Assembly: GCF_900660575.1 (NCBI RefSeq) | Contig: NZ_LR215008.1 | Span: 186,001 to 250,000 of the forward strand | Reading direction: 5' to 3' | DNA: 64,000 nt | Source of the DNA: Mycoplasmopsis pulmonis | GTDB lineage: Bacteria; Bacillota_I; Bacilli_A; Mycoplasmatales; Metamycoplasmataceae | Shown here: positions 19,701 to 33,565 of the stretch, piece after piece | How positions within the stretch are numbered: position 1 is the stretch's first letter | Layout of the letters: every line of letters starts with the position of its first letter | Notes under the pieces: model-generated | The model's input: only the letters and a program-made list of their open reading frames with translations | The model's database searches: none | Told to the model about the DNA's origin: nothing | Position numbers and translations under genes: made by a program

Positions 19701-22700
19701 AATGTTAATAGAAATACATTAGCTCCAAGATCACTTTTAACTAGTCATTTTGAAATAAACACTCATAGAAATAGATCTAGAAGAGTTAATGTAATTATTA
19801 AATCTGTAGAAGTGGACAAAAATGACCAAACCAAAGCTATTGTAACTTTAGAAGCTTCAGCTGGTAGTGGAAATGAAAGAGCTACTAAAGAATATGCATA
19901 TAGATTTGAAGGATTTTTAAATAACCTTCAAGAAGATATTTACAATGACATTGAAGCTATTGCAAGAAGAATTAATGCAGCTCAAAGAGCAAATAACATT
20001 GAATTAATTTCTTCATCTTTTAGATTAGCAGATCCTAGATCAAAAAAATTAGCCTCAGAAGCTCTTGCTAGTGATTTATTCTTTGCAAATTCAAATAGCG
20101 GTACTATTTTTAGTGCCAATATTGACTCAAGCGGAGCCCAAGACATTAGTGGTAAAGTTAGATTTACCATTAGAGGAACAAGAGATGGTGAAAGTATTAA
20201 CTCTTCAACATTAGTTGAAGCTACTATTTTCTCACCTAATGCACAATTAATTATTAATAAAGCCCCAGAACTAGCTCCTATTTTTGCCGGTCAAGTTCAA
20301 GAAAAAACTAATGCTAATGCACAAACTAGTGATCTAAGAGTAATTGCTCCACAAAATCAAGAATATGAACTTGAATACAAAATTGTTTCTCTTAGAGCAC
20401 ACAACTCAACCAATAGAGCAATAGATGGCTCTGAAGTATCTGTTCAAATTAGTGTTAACATCAAAGGACAAAGTGGATTTACACCTAAGGTTTATACAAG
20501 AATTTTTAGTGGATATTTATCAAATGATAAATTTGCTAACAAACAAAAAGTTGATGACTATATTTCAAGAGGCTCAAGAGCAAATTTAGTTATTGATAAT
20601 GCCATTAAAGGACAAAAATCTGTTATTGAACTTGAACCTTCAGATTTTAGCTTTGATTTTCAAGCAGCTGGACTTAACTTAGAAATTGGAACCATTACTA
20701 CCAAAGGCACACTTAATACAACAGCTGTTGTAGAAGTGCTTGTTTCAGCTGGTAATACAACTAATTCTCGTTATACCAAGAGCTACAATGTTGAAATAGC
20801 AGGCTTTAAAGAACCAGGAGCAGCTGAAAATAGAATTAAGCTTAAAAAATATATTAATGATCTTGCAAATAGAAAAAACCCAGTTTTACTTCAATCAGTT
20901 GACAAGGAAAACACTAATGCCTCAGATCTAAAAGCTAGTGATTTTGAAATTGTTAAAAATGCTGGCTTTTCTGGAGATATTATCCAAACTATCGAAAGCA
21001 TAGCTAGAAAAGATAGAAACCCAGAAGTAGCACTAGTGACTATTAAAGTTGTAACTGGAGAAGGTGATAAAGTTGCTGAAGATAAATATACCTATGAAAT
21101 TCCAGGTTTTGCTTCTAATGAAAGAATTAGACACCTAGGATTAATTTCAGCTTATACCTCTTCAATGAGCGAGGCTTTATATCAAAGAGCTAAATTAACT
21201 CAAAATAGAAAACCAAATCAAGTTTCGCTTTTAGCAATTACCCAAGATCAATTAAGTGTTAATTCTAACTTTACAATTGATCAGTTATCTAATCACTCTC
21301 AATTACACTTTTCTGTTTTATCAGTTGTTCCAAAAATTAATGAAGAAACAACTGCCATTATAACCATTAGAATTCAAGCTCCAACAAGTAATGCAGGAGT
21401 AGCAGACAAAGACATAGCAACATTTACCTACTCTTATGAAGAAAGTGGATATTTAACTAATGGACAAGTTCCAAACTTCTTAAAAGCTCAAGATTATGCT
21501 AAAAAAGCAGAAAATCAACGTTCTAAACCAATTTTAAATACTGGTTTAGATAAAAATAAAACCCCTGTTAGACGTCTAACAATTAACTCATTTACAATTA
21601 CTCAGCCAACTGAAGAAGGTCTAAAACTTGAAATAACCAAAGTTGAGCCTGATCCAACTAATAACAATAATGCTAAAGTAACAATTACAGTTGTTGCAGG
21701 ATCTGGAATAAACGAAAATAGATCAGTAACTTATGAACACATTGAAAGAGGTTTTGCCTCAGAAGGAAAAGCTGTTAATGAAGCAAATGTAAAAGAATAC
21801 ATTGAAAGTAGTGATAAAGCCCTTCCAAGCCTAGTAGTTGGAATTGAAAAAGAAAGAGTAGAAGCTCAATCTATTAGCTCATCTAATCTTTTTATACAAC
21901 AGCCCGATCCTACAAAAGGATTAAGTTTAACAATTGAAAAAGTAAATGTTCAAGATCAAAGTTTAATTGTTGAAATTAGAGTCTCAGCTGGAAGTGGTCA
22001 AAATCTAGCTAGTCAAACATATAATCACACAATTACTGGCTTTGCAACACAAGAGCAAACTAAAAACTATGCTCTTTTAAGAAAATATGTTACTCTGCCA
22101 GGAAGAAGAACTCCTAGCTTAGTTGAACCTCAATCTAGAAGTGTCAAAACAGTAAGCCAATTACAAACTAATGATTGAAAAATTGACCAACCAGGATCTG
22201 GAGAATATAGTTCTATACAACTTTCTATTAAAGAAATTAAAGAACTTGAAAGAGATAAATCTTGAGCTGTAGTTATAGTTGAAGCAACTATTAATGGCTT
22301 AAAAGATACTTATCAATATCTTTCATCTGGTTTTGCAACTCAAGCTAAAAAAGTTAATATTGACTTAGTTCAAAAATGAGTTAAAGAGCAAGCCCAAACT
22401 AATAAACCTACTTTAAAAAATGAAGTTGAAACACAAAAAGCAAATATTGCAGTTATTAACTTAAATGTTGACAATGACTTTATAATTCCTACAAATCTAC
22501 CAGAGAACTTAAGTATAGATCTTCTTTCAGTATCTGAAAAATCAGATTCAGAAACTGATCAAAAAATTGCAAGACTAAGAGTTAAAGTCTCAGCTGGTAG
22601 AGGTAGTGACTATTATGAAGAGTTTTACTATGTAGACTATGAAGGTTTTGCAGAAAGAAGAGTTGGTCAATCAATTAGAGCAATTACTAACTACATTGCC

Positions 22701-25700
22701 AATGTTGAAAATAGAGCTCAAGTTTTCTTGAAAGTTACCTCATCTATTAATAAACACCCTTCTGAAATTACCAAAGAGGATTTAGACATTCCTAACTCAG
22801 GAGTTGAAAACATCAAAGTTGAAATTACTGAAGTTAAAAAAATAGAAAATGACGCAACTACTTTAGATCTAAACAGAGTTACAGCTATTGTTAGAGTAAG
22901 CTCAACTGATCAAAGTCTTACAAGCCATACTGCAACTTATGAATCTAACATTTTTGGCTTTACCACAAGAGCTTCATATTTAATTCAACAACTAATAAAC
23001 TCAAATGCAAGACCAAGTGTTTTACAAACAAAAGATGGTAGTCAACAAGTTGTAAGTCAAGAAGAAAGAAAGAAAATTTTACCTTCAGAGATTAACGTTG
23101 AAAGTGATCTTTCATTTAACAATGTGACTATAAATAATCTTACTAATGATGATTTAAAACACTTTAATTTTAGATTTACAAATGTAAATCCAAACAATGA
23201 TAGAGGAACTTTAAGTCTAAGTGTTATAGCTACAGTAGGAGCTACTACAAGATCATTTAACATTAGCCTTGAAGGCTTTGCAACAGCTTCATCTCGTGCA
23301 GTTGAAAAAGCTCCTCAACTACAATATATCTACTCTAATGCAAATCTTAGCCAAGAAGAGCAATCTGCATCAAAAGTAAATGCAGTTGATTTTAGACTAA
23401 CAAGTGATAGTCAAGCTAATTTACCTCAAAATTTAACTTATACAATTACTAATGTAGTCTCATCAACCTACAATGTTACTCAAGGCTCAACTACTCAAAG
23501 TAGAACCAAAGCTACTTTAACTATTACCATTAGTTCTTTAGATCAAACTTCATCTAGAACTTATACTCAAGAAATTGAAGGCTTTGTAAGTGATAATAGA
23601 GCTGAAAATATTGTAGCTGTTAAAGGTTATCTTTCAGAAATTCAAGCCAGTGGAAGAGCCCCTGAAAGTGGAACTACTGTTATTCAAATTCCTACTTTAG
23701 ATCCAAGTGTAACTCAAAATAACTCAACTGATGAATTTGTTAATAAAATCCTTACAAATGAACATGCTAGTCTTGGAATTAACATTAATAAAAATCCTCA
23801 ATCTAATAATAGCAATTTAGAACAGAGCATTTTAAGTGCTGAAGTTTTAACAACTAATGAATATCCAGCTGAAAGTGTTAAACTTATCATTCAAGTTAAA
23901 TCTAAAAAAGGTGATGATCAAGATCACTATAGCAGAGAATACTGAGTTGTCTATAGTGGATTTATCCAAAGAACTGGAGCTGATATTCTAAATATTAGAA
24001 GAGCAATTGAAGCTTCTTTAAGAGAAAACGATAAAGCTCAGCACATTGTAAAAGTAAAAGAGTCTTCAAGAGAAAAAATTACAAAAGTAGAATCAACTAC
24101 CACAGTTGGCAAAAACTTCTTTACAACAAGTGATTTTGAAATAAACAATGAGCTAATTAAGACAAAAGTAACAAATGTACAAAATATTGACAATTACAAT
24201 GTTGAAATTTTATCTGTTTTAGATATTTCTCAAGAAAACATAATCAGCGGTAATGCTAGAGTTAAAATTAGAATATCTAAAAAAGATAACTCTAGTGAAA
24301 AATCTGAATTTATTGTAAATATTAGTGGTTTTGAAACTCTTTCTGAAGCTTTTGATAAATACATAGAAAGTTCAACAAGATTTATCCCTTCTGTTAAAGA
24401 AGCAAATAAAGATCTTTGAGATACAAAAGCTACATCTGAAGAAAATTTCTTTAGCACTCCAAGCCAAAACAAAATAGATAACAAATTTGACCTTGCAGTT
24501 AAAGAAAGATTTGTCTTTAGTGTTGATACATCAAAGGTTAAATTTAAAATGGAACTTTCAAAAACCATCAAAACTAACTTTGGAATAGAATCAACCTTTT
24601 TCCAAAGTGCTCAATATGAAGAAGATGTTGATGGATTTAAAAAAGAGCTTTTTGATACAAATGACATTTTTAGAGTCCAATATGAAAAAGATGGCAAAAC
24701 TATAAATAAATATGTCAAAGAAAATGAAAAAAACTCTCACAATATAGACTTTACCAAGATAAAAAAACTTGAAATAGGACCTAACTTTAGTGAAATTCCT
24801 AAAGACTACTTTAAAGATGCTTCAAGTTTAACTGAGCTAAAAATAAATAGCGGAGTAAGCAAAATTAAAGAAAGTGCTTTTGAAAGTGCCAAACTTACTT
24901 CATTAGAACTTCCTAACTCTCTTGTTGAAATTGGTCCAAATGCCTTTAAAAATTCAGTTTTAACCTCTTTAAGTGGTCTTGAACAAACTAAGCTAAGTGC
25001 TCTAAAAGAAAATGTCTTTGAAAAAGCAAATGATAGTATTAAAACTATAATTTGAAATTGAAAAAAAGAGCTAGCCCTTAAAGAAGAGCCTATTTTGACC
25101 TCAACTAATAAAATTCCTAGCTCAGAGGACAAAAAAGCTAAAAAACCTAGCCAATTTGAACAAAGCAACTTTAGTTTTGCCCCTATCAAACAAGAAGACA
25201 GTGATATTCACTTTGAAATTACAGGCTTTAGCCAAGATGATGTTTTTGGAACAATAGAAATAACTTATAAAATTAAAATTAAAAAAACAGATGAGTCTTT
25301 CCATGTCTTTGATGAAAATAATCCAAGTAAAAAGGTCTTAACTGACTTTAAAACTAATCTTGAAGAAAAAGTTACTCAAATTAAAAATGCCTCTTCATAT
25401 TTTGACAGTTCCAAAATAGAAACTATCGAAAAAAGAAAAGACACAAGCTCTAATAATACTTCAACTGAAAATCAAAATAAATATAGATTAGTTCAATGAA
25501 AAGATGTTAACAAAGGTAGCCAAAGTGTATTTTTACCTCAATCAAGTGTTAATGCTCCTTTTGTTGAAACAACTCAAATTGGAGACAAAACTACAAGTGT
25601 TTTAGATTTTAATAACCCACAAGGATCTCAAATAAGAAACAATAGTCTTTTTGAAAATTTAAAACCTAAATCAAGTGCTTATTTAGTTTGATCAAATGAT

Positions 25701-26345
25701 GCTTCTTTAAAAAACCAAAGTAAAATTACCTTGCTTTCAACATTTAAAAATAACTCTACTCACTCTCTTCACTTTGAATCAAAAGTTTTATCTGGATGAA
25801 TTCCAGGTCCTGGATCTCTAAGATTTGACCAAAATAATTCTAATATTGATCGAGAATCCCAAGATGTTAACAAAGCCAATATTGAAAGCACTGAAAATAA
25901 CATTACAGCCAAAGGATCTATGCCACAATCATTTATTTTTGGACAAGAATCAAAAACAATTTTAGAAATCTATAGAGATGAACAAGGACGCTATGAATTT
26001 ACTTTCTTTGTCTTTAACAACAATGACAAAGTTAAAAGATACAAAGTTAGAATGAAAACTGAAGCAGTTGCCAAAGCATATCTAATAGATCTTAGTTCTA
26101 TTGGAGATACTGGAAATGCAAAGTTCCAAGCAAAATTAAAATCAGTAATTTCATTTAATCAGGAAAATAATTTCTTAACTTATGAAGAAAGAATTAAGCT
26201 ATTAGACGAGCTTGGTAAAAAATGATTTAACAATATTTCAATTAAAGATGACTCAAGTGGCAAAGTAGAAAATATGACAGAGTACCATAATTGAAAAACT
26301 GCTGAAAATAAACAAAATACTACAACCACCACCACAACAAGCTAA
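16740..26345 (+). pseudogene. gli349: Gli349-like gliding leg/adhesin protein, interrupted by an in-frame TAA
   Basis: The full frame is 3201 residues against about 3180 for M. mobile Gli349, the leg protein that binds sialylated surfaces. An N-terminal hydrophobic anchor (residues 9-29) is followed by about 24 divergent repeats of roughly 100 residues. Each contains a strand such as VTVRVSAGSG and ends in (I/F)xGFxS; ends lie near residues 127, 424, 728, 1056, 1354, 1673, 1970, 2282 and 2526. Residues about 2667-2784 form a leucine-rich repeat block, and a unique C terminus follows. A TAA at 18438-18440 (codon 567) lies in frame within KKASEV-stop-VSDF, and no frameshift accompanies it. It is followed by the gli521 homolog. 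The homology call rests on size, repeats and gene order. Confidence 0.82.
24738..25090 (+). repeat. Leucine-rich (BspA/LRR_5-like) block inside the Gli349 homolog
   Basis: Residues about 2667-2784 contain IKKLEIGPNFSEIP, LTELKINSGVSKIKESAF, LTSLELPNSLVEIGPNAF and a last unit with LKENVF. The I.LP.S...IG..AF pattern is that of BspA-like repeats. The rest of the protein is built on a different fold. Confidence 0.75.
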
Positions 26346-26687
26346 GTTTTGTACTAAAGGATAAACTATGAAAAAAAATAATGATAAAAACAAAACATAT
26401 CTAAAAAAATCCATTGTTGGACTAACTCTAGTCTCTGCTGTTTCTTTATTGCCTTTAACTTTTGATAAAACTTCTTCAAAAGAACAAGCAGAAAGCTCAT
26501 CTGTTGATTTAAAAAGTAATTTTCAAACTAACACGCCTTTGGCAAATGAGCAAGTATCAAAAGTTCAAACTTACCAAAAATTTGGACATGACCAAGGTGT
26601 TTCTTCAAGTATTTTGGCAGTAACTGATCCTTGAGAGACTATTGTTGACATTACAAGATATGAAAAAGATAACAAAAAACATCTAAT

Positions 26688-26690
26688 TGC
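26688..26690. repeat. Target-site duplication TGC (left copy)
   Basis: TGC directly precedes the left inverted repeat and recurs at 27979-27981 directly after the right one. Deleting the IS plus one copy restores the gli521 frame. Confidence 0.85.
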
Positions 26691-26708
26691 TAAACTGGGA
26701 CAAAAAAA
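26691..26708 (+). repeat. IS left inverted repeat
   Basis: 18 bases, pairing with 27961-27978 with a single mismatch at the seventh base. Confidence 0.9.
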
Positions 26709-26749
26709 TAAAAAACACTTTTTAAAATATACTTTAAATAGGAGTGTTT

Positions 26750-27952
26750 ATGAAACAACTAAAACCAGAACAATGAAAGAAATGATTTTCATTATATGAA
26801 GAATTTTATGATGGAAAAATTAATATAAAAAAATATATATTTTTAGTAAACAAAAATATTGGTAAAGATTGAAAAAATACATATGTAAAATCTTGATTTT
26901 TCAAAAAATATTCTGCTTTTCAAAAAGATGAACAATCTTTAATTTCACAAACTGGCAAATCTACAGCTAACAAAAAAAATAACGGTAGACCACCAAAAAG
27001 AAAAGAAGTTAATGAATATACAAGAGAAGAATTAGAAGAGATTGTTAAAATTTATAGAATAATTTTTGATGACATTAGTGAAAAAGAAATTCGAAAAAAA
27101 ATTAAAGAACATAAAGATAAAGAAAAAATATTAACTAAAATTTCATGAAAAGAATTTCTCTTTTCAAAATCAACATATTATTCTTGAAAAAAACCTAAAC
27201 TTGCAGAGCCGAAAAAAGATCAAGAAATTGAAGAAATTATTAGAAAATCATTTCATGAAAACAAAGGTATATTTGGTAGAAAAAGATTAGAAATTTATAT
27301 TCAAAATAAATATAAAAGGTATATAAACTATCGAAAAATAGGTAGAATTTTGCTTAAATTAAATCTTTTTTGCAAAATTAGAAGAGCAAAAAGAAAAAAT
27401 GAAATTAAAAATCTTAATACTAAATATCAAAATCTAATTCAAAGAGACTACAATGGCAAATTTAACAACATAGTTGCCACTGATGTAACTTATATTCCAA
27501 GCCCCAAAGATGCAATTAACAATCATGTTTATTTATCGATTGCAATTCATCATCAAAGCAAGAAAATAATTAATTGAAATCTAAGTAAAAGAAATGATGT
27601 TAAGTTAGTTTTAGATCATATTTCTAAAATCAAATTTGATAAAGAGTGAATAATTCACTCAGATCATGGAAGTCAATATTCATCAAATCAGTATAGTGAA
27701 ATTATTAAAGAAAACAATGGGATAATTTCAATGAGTAGAATCGCAAATTCACTTGATAATCGAGAAGCAGAATATTTCTTTTCAAATATCAAAAGTGAGT
27801 GCTTAAATGATCTAAAAATTTCAAAATTATCATTCAAAGAATTGCAAGAAATTATTCAAAATTATATTGACTGATACAATAATGAAAGATTACAATCAAT
27901 CTTAGAATGAAAAACACCTCAACAAAGCTGAGATGTTCTAAGTGTTTTTTAA
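26750..27952 (+). CDS. IS3-family transposase (single-ORF form)
   Basis: A 400-residue DDE transposase with GGAG 4 bases before the ATG. The N-terminal third is a basic helix-turn-helix region. The catalytic core shows the first Asp in VATDVTYIP, the second Asp in IHSDHGSQYSS and the Glu in NREAEYFFSNIKSE. Many IS3 elements make orfAB by frameshifting. Here a single frame without a break covers both parts, with UGA codons read as Trp. The frame appears intact, so the element may be active. Its frame continues past its TAA into the downstream gli521 frame. Confidence 0.93.
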
Positions 27953-27960
27953 ATAGTCAC

Positions 27961-27978
27961 TTTTTTTGTCCTAGTTTA
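27961..27978 (-). repeat. IS right inverted repeat
   Basis: 18 bases complementary to 26691-26708 except for one position. TGC follows. Confidence 0.9.
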
Positions 27979-30900
27979 TGCCCTAACTGCTTATTCACTT
28001 TTTTCAAAACCTAAAAGTGAAGTTCAAGCTACCAAAAATCAAAAACTAAGATTTTTTGAATTTTCTGAAAAATACAACACTTATGTTTTTAAAAAAGAAG
28101 TAACAATTAGTGACTCTATTGAAGATGAAAACAACAATAACACTTATAGTCAGATTTATAATAATAAAAATAATAATAATGAAACTATCTTTAATGATTG
28201 GTATAAAAACTTTTCAGTAAGCAAAGTAACTAACTTAGAATATCTTGCCCAAGATGATAAATTAGTTTTATATGGAACCAATGGTTATGCTGGTGTTTTT
28301 GCCTCAAGCGAGCTAAATAATAATGCAACTATTGCCCTTCCTGTTACAACTGTTCAAGCAAACGATCAAGTGCAAAGACAAAGTACAAGTACAAGTCCAA
28401 GCACAAGCCAAAGTACTAATGCAAGTTCAAATCCCGGAGTTAAAAACAAAGGAATATCTTGGTTTTTATCTGAAAATGACGGAACTTTCAAAAACACTTA
28501 TAATTCTTTTCAACAATCTTATTCTAATTACAAAGATCAATCGTTTGAAACCAAAGCTTTTTTAAGAGCTTCTAATGGAAAATACTTTTGAGCTGGAGAA
28601 GCTGAGTATTTAACAATTACAACAAATGAGGGAGTTCCTGAAAATAAAAAATTTGGAATTTTCCAAGGTGAAGATTTCTTTGGCTTTGAAAATATAGTTG
28701 CCAATGAAGAAAAAAATATTTATTGACACTCTAAATACACAAAAGACTACGAAAAAAAATGAAGCTCTTCTGTTAATCTTTTACTAGAGCATAATTCTAC
28801 TATTTATGCCTTTGGTGGAATAGAGCATCAAGGATATGTAGCAAAAATTAATAGCTCTACTGGAAATGTAGATACTAAAAAAGAGTTACAATTTCAAAAC
28901 TCTTCTTTAGGAGAGATTATCTCTGGTTTTGTCTTAGATGGTAAATTTTTCTTAGCTTCAAAAACTCAAATTATTGAAATGGACGCTGATTTAAATGTAA
29001 AAAAAACTTACAACATTAACACTCATCCAGATGCTTCAAAAATTATGCTCTCACCAAATGGAATTAGAATTTCTAAAATTATTTCCAACGGTCAAGGTGG
29101 TTTTAGTGTTTTAACTACAACTAATGATAGTTTTGAAAAAAAACTTTTATCAAATAGCTTTAATAATACTCATTTAGCTATTTTAAAAGTAGGATATCAC
29201 AATTTAAATAAACAATATGTTGCAAATACCTACCACTTTAAAAATAGCCCTCCTAGTGGAGAGACTGTTACTAATGAAAATGATTTGGTTAAAAAAGTTA
29301 GAGGTTCTAATCTAACTTCTATGGGTTCTTCACTTTTATCTTTTAATTATAATTCAGAAAGTGGCTTTGTTCCTTCGGGCATAAACAATAACTATGGATT
29401 CTATATTAATGGAATTAATGCAGCAAATTTTTTTACACACTCACCAAGTGGAATCAGCGATATCTTCTATGACGGCAAAGGTGGCTACTACAGCGTTCAT
29501 CTTGATGGAACCATCAAGAAATTAAATTCTAAATTTGAAGAGAGCTCTTGAGTTTCTGCATCTAATCCTTATGAAAATGAAAATTTATGACATATTAATA
29601 AAAACTTTGATTCTATAAAAACTGATATCCTTCAGAGTGAAAAAAATCCTGTAAAAACATATTTTACTAAGGATCATAAAGGTGTTTTTGTAATTGCCAA
29701 AAATGGTGTTCACTACAAAAGACTTGTAGGAAGCAATACTACTATTTTAAATACTAATCTAAGTGATGTCAAAGACATAATTGAAATTTCACCTCAAGCT
29801 TTTCTTATTTATTCATCAAAAGATGCTAAAATGCTTATTTTAGATGATAGCTTTAGTAAAACCACTATAGATGTCTACACTCTAGGTATGAATGGAAATA
29901 ATAATCCTTTTAAAAACCAAGATATTCAAAAAATTCTTCACTATAACACTAGAACAAAAATTCCTGCTCCTGCTTCAAGTAATAATAACAATACAAATAA
30001 CGAAAATGTAACTTCAAGTTTTGTTATTTATTATCGCCATAATACAAATCAAGCTTCTTTAGAAAATTGAGAATTTGACTTTTCTACTAAAAAATGAATT
30101 CAAAAAAATGTAATTAAGGATAACAAAAAACAAACTTATACTTTTAGTAGTGAAGAAAATGTTAAAACCACTGATGTTTTTATAGACCCTTCTACTAAAT
30201 CACTAATGCTTCTTTTAGGTAGTGGAAATAAAAATAATGAATTTAATCAACCTAATTTTAAGGTTTATAACACTATTTTAAATAAATACAATATTTCAAA
30301 GGACTATAATTTTTCTTCTGCTGAAACTACTACTCAAGAGCAAAACTACTACTTAGGTTCAGGAAAAATTCAAACCACTCAAAGTGCTTGAAGTGATTAT
30401 CAATTAGTTACTAACAAGCAAACTAGTACAATTCAAACAGTAATTAATGCCCAAAATATAAATACTTCATATTTAGCTGCCAAAGGAGCTAAAAACGCTC
30501 TTGTTCAAACAAATGATAAGAAAGTCTATTTAATTATTACTGGTAATCCTAAGTACTTATCTGCAAGTGGTTTTGAAAATACAAAATATAATGCCTTTGG
30601 TGTTGCAACAATAAGTGATGTTCAGAAAAAACTTGATCTTTCTGAGACTAAGTATTCTCACTTTATTGATAGTGACTTTGCAATTGAGTCAATTGTAAAT
30701 GATGGTTTTGGTGGATACTATCTATATGGAAAAACAACTTTAATTAGATTAAATAGCCAATTTGAAGTTATAAACTATCATGATTTTTCTAAAACTATGT
30801 CTAAGATCACTAGCGTTGCTCTTGATCTAAAATCTAACATTGTTGTCAATGGTACTAAAAAAGACAATACCACTCAAGGCACCGTTGAGTATTTAAACCC

Positions 30901-33565
30901 TCTATTTTCTAAAGGCTTTGTAGAATATTCACAAAGTTCTAATTTATATACTCAATTTAAAGATAGTGAAACAAAAGAGGAATATACAAAAAGACAAGAT
31001 GCTTGAAAAAGTGAAGACAAAGCTTATTATGATCAAAAAGCAAATCAAAATAAAACTATTGCAAGTCAATATAAACTTGATCAAAAAGTCTTTAAAATTC
31101 CTAAAAATTCAAAAGATGCTCTAAAAGAAATTACTTTTTTAGGAACTACTATAAACCTAACTATTAATGAAGATAAAGTTTGAAGAGCTGATTTTGCAGA
31201 TGACAAAGAAATAGACAAAATCAAAAAATATTACAAAGACTTAGAAATTCAATATTCTTTTGAAGGTTATACTAACTCAAATGGTGAACAAATTTGAGTT
31301 AGAAATGCTCAAAATGAAGAAGCTCATGCAGTTTTTAAAAATTTACTAAGCTCAGACAATAATTCTTACAAAGGTTATTCTTTGAGTGTTGATCAAATTA
31401 ATGCCTTTGATAAGAAAAAAATTCTTGTTAGATTTGCTAAAAAATTTAGCAATAGTGATTTATTTCCAGATACCAATCAAGAAAAAGTTTTACTAAGTGA
31501 AACTAAAAACCATCAATCATTAAAACAAATTGTTAGAATCTTTAACAATGGTTCATTTTTTACAAATACATCTAATTACTGAAATAGTATTTCATCTTTA
31601 GATACACAAAACTCTTTTGTACTACAAGCCTCTGACAATACTAAGCAAATTTCTTCTTCTAATATTAAAATTGATCTTCCACAATCAATTAAAGACTTGA
31701 GTCTATACAAAAATGGCATTCTTGATGTTAAATTCTCTACTTCTTCTGATTTTAGTAATGCCCAAGACAAAGATAACATTAGTAAACTTAGCAATATAGC
31801 AGATGAGTCAACTCAGCTATATTGAAGATTTGAAATAAAAGATGCCCATAAAAGCGACTATGTTTTCCTTGGTGAAAATAATCAAGAAAACAACTATTCA
31901 TTTTCAAAGTTAATTCAATCATTTTCAATTCCAAGTGCTCTTGAAGGAGCTGAAATTAAAAATTATGATTTAACAAGCTTTAGTGGAAACTCTAAAGAAT
32001 TAAGTGCAACTGAAACAATAGGTGATGCTGTTAAAGAACAAGCTAAAAGCTTATTAGTAGTTGAATATGCAATAGGTAAAGAAAATTTTGACACCCAATT
32101 TAATTCCAATTCAAATATTAGAACAAGTGAATATCTTCTTTCTAATATTTCAGGTAAAGAGTGATTTACCTTAGATGAGCTAAAAAATGCTCTAAAAAAC
32201 CAACAAATTAGAAACTTTAACTCAACTGATGTACAAAACATCTATGCACGTTTAAGGCTAAAAAACCAAAGTGACCATGGAAAATACTATTTTGACACAT
32301 CAATCAAAAAAGTTTATTCTCATGCAAATGGATCAACTAAAGACTCATCTAAATTTAAAGTTTGAGTTAATGTTGCCAATGAATTTAATGAATTAGGTAA
32401 TTCTACTTCAAGTAATAGTAATAACTTACTTTTTGTTAAAGGTAATGACACTTCAAGTGTAGTTTTTGATACCTCAAAAACAAGATTTTTAATAAACTAT
32501 GACACTTTGAAATCTAGAAAAGTTTATCTTGAATATAACACTGTAAATGATAGTTCAAATACTACTACTACTGATTCATGAAAAAGAATTGACTCTTTTG
32601 CAAGTGCCATTGACATCTCTTCTACAGGAAAAATATTTGTTAGAATTAAAGCAGAAGAAGGTTATGAAATTGACCAAGATAAAGGGATTGTAAAAGAACT
32701 TGGAGTAGCTCAAGAGACTAAAATAGTTATTACTGATATAAACTCTAGTTCTCTAAAAGAGCAAAGCAAATTAGTTCTTAGTGGTAATTTATTTAACCTA
32801 AGTATTGAAGAAAAAGATGAAATTTTTAATTCAAAACACTTTAGTCAAAGCAACACTGTTGCTAATTTTAAGGCCAATGTTGAAGTAGGTTATAGAATTG
32901 ACTCTTCAGGAGGTTATGTTAATAGAGCTGCCTTTATTAGCTATTTACAAAGTCTTAGCCCTTCTGATATATCAAAATTAAGAAAAGAAAATTTAGAAGT
33001 TTTATTTATCTTAACTAGAGCTGGAAGTCAAAGATATGTTATTCAAACTAATAACAATGATGCTCAAAAACCTCATGTTGATAATGTTAAAAACTATGCT
33101 AATGTATCTAAACACATTGAAAACACAAACATCTTAGAATATGTTATTTTAAGTGGTTCATCTGACGAATTAAATATTAACCCTTCAGGAATTTACTCTC
33201 AAGATTCTTTAACTGAAGCTGGTATAAAAATGTTATATGGTCACTGAAGTATTTCAGGTCAAGAGCTTAGCTATACATTTAGTGAAAATGCTCCAACTAA
33301 ATTAATTACAATTAACAACAGTGACTATGACTCATATACTAGTTTTAAATTTAATGGAAAAAGTAAAACAAAAGAAGAGATTAAAGCTTTAAATCTTGAT
33401 CCTTTATCTATTAAATTTGCAGCCACTGATGAATCGACTACTATAGTTGGTCTTGGAAATAAAGAAAGTGGAACAAGTGATGTTCAAGAAGAAAAAGGAT
33501 ATCGCCTTGATCATACAAGAATAAGACAAGTAATTAATGTTAGTCAAATAAAACTTAAAGATTAC

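Larger units (their letters stand above)
26691..27978 (+). mobile_element. IS1138-like IS3-family insertion sequence, 1288 bp
   Basis: The ends are 18-bp inverted repeats with one mismatch: TAAACTGGGACAAAAAAA on the left (26691-26708) and the complement of TAAACTAGGACAAAAAAA on the right (27961-27978). A 3-bp TGC duplication flanks it. One intact transposase fills it. Length, ends and duplication fit my memory of IS1138 from M. pulmonis, which I could not check. Confidence 0.93.

Noticed and set aside
16740-26345. Many separate medium-length genes in the 9.6-kb region
   Set aside because: All pieces lie in one frame and are separated by UGA (Trp), except the single TAA at 18438. It is one gene with one nonsense codon.
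26368-26823. Independent small exported protein of 151 residues
   Set aside because: The first 107 residues are the N terminus of the Gli521 homolog; the rest is out-of-frame IS sequence.
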